From Alphaproteobacteria bacterium (lineage in GTDB: Bacteria > Pseudomonadota > Alphaproteobacteria > Micropepsales > Micropepsaceae): 15,815 nucleotides of DNA. The notes under the pieces were generated by a model that worked only from the letters and a program-made list of their open reading frames with translations, was not told the DNA's origin and did no database searches. Position numbers and translations under genes: made by a program. Location of the stretch: contig CANBZE010000012.1 of the NCBI GenBank assembly GCA_947373775.1, forward strand, positions 1-15,815, in the 5' to 3' direction. Each line of letters opens with the position of its first letter. Position 1 is the stretch's first letter. Positions 13,258-15,815 of the stretch are shown here, piece after piece.

Positions 13258-13300
13258 ACACATTTCGGATCATTGGCGCGGTTGGGTCTCTCGTGGCCGC

Positions 13301-15253
13301 TCAACGAAGGTCGGGCGGCACGGCTTCGGCCGACAGCATAGAAATCGCCGCCTCCAGCGCAAGGCTTTCCTGACCCTCAACCCCCAGTTTTCGCAGGGTA
13401 ATGGTGCGGTTTTCGGCCTCCCTGCGGCCCAAAACCATCAGATTGGGGGTTTTGGCCAGGCTGTGCTGGCGAACCTTGTAGTTGACGGTCTGGTTCTCGG
13501 TATCCAGCACCACGCGAAGGCCGGCCGCCTTCAGCGCCGCCACCACTTCCCGGGCATAGGGATCGGCATCCGCCACCACGGTGGCGACGGCCACCTGCAC
13601 CGGCGCCAGCCACAGCGGGAACTTGCCGGCATGGTGTTCGATCAACACCCCGATGAAGCGTTCCAGCGAGCCGACAATGGCGCGGTGAAGCATGACGGGC
13701 GCATGACGCACGCCGTCGGCGGCGATATAGCCCGCGCCCAGACGCTCGGCGGTGTTGAAGTCCACCTGCAGGGTGCCGCACTGCCAGTCGCGGCCGATGG
13801 AGTCGCGCAACACGAATTCCAGCTTGGGGCCATAGAACGCGCCTTCGCCGGGATTGAGGGCATAGTCCAGGCCGGCGGCGGTGGTGGCCTCGGCCAGCGC
13901 CTTTTCCGCAAGGTCCCACACAACGTCACCGCCGATGCGGTTCTCGGGGCGGGTCGCAAGCTTCACCCGGACTTCTTCAAAGCCCAGGTCCTTGTAACAG
14001 GCCAGCAGCAGCTTGCAGAAAGACGTGGTCTCGGGCGTGATCTGCTCATGGGTACAGAAGATGTGGGCGTCGTCCTGCACAAAGCCGCGCACCCGCATGA
14101 TGCCGTGCAGCGCGCCCGACGGTTCATAGCGATGGCAGGAGCCGAACTCCGCCATGCGGATGGGCAGTTCGCGGTAGGACTTCAGGCCTTCGTTGAATAT
14201 CTGCACATGCGCCGGGCAGTTCATCGGCTTGACCACCAGGGTGCGGTTCTCGTCTTCCACTTCCGCCAGGAACATGTGCTCGCGGTAGTTTTCCCAATGG
14301 CCGCTGGCTTCCCACAGCTTGCGGTCCAGCAAGAGCGGCGTCTTCACTTCGATGTAATCGGCGCGCACCAGCTGACGGCGGATATAGTTTTCCAGCGCCC
14401 GGTACACGGTATAGCCGTTGGCGTGCCAGAAGATCTGCCCGGTGGCGACTTCCTGGATATGGAACAGGTCCATCTCCTTGCCGATCTTGCGATGGTCGCG
14501 CTTCTCGGCTTCCTCGATCCGGGTCAGATAGGCATCCAGTTCCTTCTTGTCGCGCCAGGCGGTGCCGTAGATGCGCTGCAGCTGGGCGTTCTTGGCGTCG
14601 CCGCGCCAATAGGCGCCGGAAATCTTGGTCAGCTTGAAGGCGTCGCCGATCTCGGCGGTGGTGCGAAAATGCGGACCGCGGCACAGGTCGTGCCAGTCGC
14701 CATGCCAGTAGATCGAGACATCCTCACCGGCCGGGATGCTGGAAATCAGCTCGGCCTTGTAGCTTTCGCCGATGCCCTTGAAATGCTCCACCGCCTTGTC
14801 GCGCGGCCACACTTCGCGGCGGGTGGGCAGACCCGCCTTGATGATCTTGCGCATCTCGTCTTCGATTTTCGGCAGGTCGTCGGGCGTAAAGGGCTCGGCG
14901 CGCGCGAAGTCGTAATAGAAGCCGTCTTCGATGGCCGGGCCGATGGTCACCTGGGTGCCCGGATACAGCGCCTGCACCGCCATCGCCAGCACATGCGCCA
15001 TGTCGTGGCGGATCAGCTCCAGCGACTCGGGGTCCTTTTTGGTGATGATCCGGATCTTGGCGTCCTGCTCGATGGGGCGGAACAGGTCCCATTCCTTGCC
15101 GTCCAGGGTGATGATCAGGGCGGCCTTGGCCAGGCCCGGTCCGATGGCGGCGGCAATCTCGCCCCCGGTCACACCCTTGGGAAAGGTCAAAGCCTTGCCG
15201 TCGGGCAAGGTTACGGTGACCTGTTCAGGCGCTGCAGACACGGGCTTCTCCAT
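13301..15253 (-). CDS. thrS: Threonine--tRNA ligase
   Basis: 650 residues from ATG at 15253, usual for bacterial ThrRS. Domains in order: TGS (about 10-72, '[23 protein letters not shown]'); editing domain with H83-x3-H87 ('RHDMAHVLA') and C191/H195 ('CRGPH'), equivalent to E. coli H73, H77, C182 and H186; class II catalytic core with zinc ligands C346 ('MNCPAH'), H397 ('DDAHIFC') and H523 ('MLHRAIVGS'); motif 2 '[13 protein letters not shown]'; and an anticodon-binding C-terminal domain. It charges tRNA-Thr and clears mis-charged serine. A TTG at 15304 would add 17 residues that lack family character. All key residues are intact. It is followed by infC; the rpmI-rplT genes that often follow are absent here. 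Confidence 0.97.
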   Translation of the reverse strand: MEKPVSAAPEQVTVTLPDGKALTFPKGVTGGEIAAAIGPGLAKAALIITLDGKEWDLFRPIEQDAKIRIITKKDPESLELIRHDMAHVLAMAVQALYPGTQVTIGPAIEDGFYYDFARAEPFTPDDLPKIEDEMRKIIKAGLPTRREVWPRDKAVEHFKGIGESYKAELISSIPAGEDVSIYWHGDWHDLCRGPHFRTTAEIGDAFKLTKISGAYWRGDAKNAQLQRIYGTAWRDKKELDAYLTRIEEAEKRDHRKIGKEMDLFHIQEVATGQIFWHANGYTVYRALENYIRRQLVRADYIEVKTPLLLDRKLWEASGHWENYREHMFLAEVEDENRTLVVKPMNCPAHVQIFNEGLKSYRELPIRMAEFGSCHRYEPSGALHGIMRVRGFVQDDAHIFCTHEQITPETTSFCKLLLACYKDLGFEEVRVKLATRPENRIGGDVVWDLAEKALAEATTAAGLDYALNPGEGAFYGPKLEFVLRDSIGRDWQCGTLQVDFNTAERLGAGYIAADGVRHAPVMLHRAIVGSLERFIGVLIEHHAGKFPLWLAPVQVAVATVVADADPYAREVVAALKAAGLRVVLDTENQTVNYKVRQHSLAKTPNLMVLGRREAENRTITLRKLGVEGQESLALEAAISMLSAEAVPPDLR

Positions 15254-15324
15254 GGGATTCTTCAACGGATTGGGACCTTTGGCCCGCCCCGGCGCGCCCG
15301 TCAAGTATGGCCCCTTGCTCGTCT

Positions 15325-15352
15325 ATTACAGTTGTAGTAGAACTTGCCTCAA
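15325..15352 (-). promoter_or_regulatory. Candidate promoter for thrS
   Basis: On the minus strand TTGAGG (15347-15352) and TGTAAT (15325-15330) lie 16 bp apart, matching 4/6 and 5/6 of the sigma-70 hexamers. The transcript would start near 15318, giving a leader of about 65 nt. A weaker opposing pair, TTGCTC (15315-15320) and TAGAAC (15338-15343), could serve the divergent gene at 15400, so the two promoters would overlap. Confidence 0.35.
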
Positions 15353-15399
15353 CCTCGCGGAAGGCAGACAATCAACCTGCGGGGCACATGGAGGAAGTC

Positions 15400-15762
15400 A
15401 TGAAGATGTTTGTGATCGCTTCGGCGCTGCTCACCCTGGCCGCGCCGGCTTACGCCGCGAATATGTGCATCGATACGCGCGAGATCGTCTCGAACACGTC
15501 CAAGGACGGCAAGACCATGGTGTTCAAGATGCGGGATGGCCGCACCCTGGTGAACCACCTGCACGGCAACTGCCCGGACCTGAAATTCTACGGGCTCGCC
15601 TGGCAGCTGCACAGCGGCGACAACAAGGTCTGCGAGAATGAGCAGAGCTTCCAGGTGCTGCAATCGATGCAGACCTGCACCCTGGGCAAGTTCGACGGCA
15701 GCGACCGTCAGGCCATGTCCAAGCCGGTCCAGTACGACGCCAACCGGCAGCAAGCACGCTGA
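15400..15762 (+). CDS. Small secreted four-cysteine protein (DUF6491-like)
   Basis: 120 residues from ATG at 15400, chosen because GGAGGAAG sits directly upstream; ATGs at 15388 and 15406 are in frame. Signal peptide MKMFVIASALLTLAAPAYA. The mature part has C23, C58, C78 and C93, probably two disulfides, in the pattern 'CIDTREI...FKMRDGRTLVNHL...CPDL...VCENE..QVLQSMQTCTLGKF', which resembles the DUF6491 type of small periplasmic proteins of unknown function as I recall it. It is monocistronic, divergent from thrS, and ends before a strong terminator. Confidence 0.85.
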   Translation: MKMFVIASALLTLAAPAYAANMCIDTREIVSNTSKDGKTMVFKMRDGRTLVNHLHGNCPDLKFYGLAWQLHSGDNKVCENEQSFQVLQSMQTCTLGKFDGSDRQAMSKPVQYDANRQQAR

Positions 15763-15782
15763 ACCTGTCGCAGGAAGCAAAG

Positions 15783-15809
15783 AAGGCCCGGCGCAAGCCG
15801 GGCCTTTTT
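15783..15809 (+). terminator. Rho-independent terminator
   Basis: GGCCCGGC (15785-15792) pairs perfectly with GCCGGGCC (15797-15804) across a GCAA tetraloop, followed by five T's, 20 bases after the stop of the small secreted protein gene. The flanking AA/TT extends the stem by two more pairs. Confidence 0.93.
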
Positions 15810-15815
15810 GTTTGA

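Noticed and set aside
12408..13373. 321-codon plus-strand frame crossing the repeat region and infC
   Set aside because: It runs antisense through IF-3 and through palindromes and has no domain of its own.
15254..15320. T-box riboswitch in the thrS leader
   Set aside because: The leader is too short and lacks a T-box sequence; T-boxes are not expected in alphaproteobacteria.
13241..15337. 698-codon plus-strand open frame opposite thrS
   Set aside because: It is antisense to an intact ThrRS with all catalytic residues and has no recognisable domain.

Overview
The window is high-GC, gene-dense DNA that looks like an alphaproteobacterial chromosome. The evidence is the tRNA-Ser sequence, the thrS-infC pair without rpmI-rplT behind it, a small operon of a GT2 glycosyltransferase and a LAB_N protein divergent from an ArnT-like enzyme, and short interspersed palindromes of the kind that produce spurious 'MSAL/MTAF..KRT' peptides in alphaproteobacteria. 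The genus cannot be fixed from the sequence alone. No phage, transposase, CRISPR array or named defence system was found.

Layout. (1) 1-1447: three small genes for secreted or redox-type proteins. They are the end of a cytochrome P460-like haem protein, a PF03640-type repeat protein on the opposite strand, and an exported protein whose mature N-terminus is predicted to be histidine, as in copper lytic polysaccharide monooxygenases. (2) 1448-5883, minus strand: a four-gene catabolic operon, transcribed MFS anion:proton symporter, FMN-dependent 2-hydroxyacid dehydrogenase, SDR dehydrogenase, Tat-exported enolase-superfamily acid-sugar dehydratase. (3) 5884-7189: an accessory-looking stretch with a lower-GC treble-clef/HNH-like gene, a run of palindromes, and tRNA-Ser(GGA), whose 3' end lies inside a 21-bp perfect inverted repeat that doubles as a terminator. 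(4) 7272-10614: an envelope glycolipid module of membrane protein, LAB_N protein and GT2 polyprenyl-phosphate glycosyltransferase, divergent from an ArnT/PMT-like GT-C transferase. (5) 10624-12161: a serine/threonine dehydratase-like PLP enzyme and an unknown membrane-anchored protein. (6) 12162-12635: 474 bp without a gene, packed with palindromes and containing a diverged direct duplication. (7) 12636-15253, minus strand: infC (IF-3) and thrS. The infC reading frame has no ATG, GTG or TTG at its proper N-terminus. It has a good Shine-Dalgarno in front of ATA, so the start is almost certainly AUA. (8) 15400-15809: a small secreted four-cysteine protein and a strong terminator.

How the genes work together. 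The catabolic operon reads as uptake, oxidation and dehydration of a sugar acid or 2-hydroxy acid. The GT2, LAB_N and ArnT-like proteins fit a lipid-linked sugar donor, its membrane partner and the transferase that uses it at the outer face of the inner membrane. thrS and infC are core translation genes. The points most worth following are the AUA-started infC, the histidine-brace protein beside a haem protein, the palindromic region at 12.2-12.6 kb and its partial echo near the tRNA, and the inverted partial copy of the tRNA 3' end. I did not find a system that I can defend as wholly undescribed.
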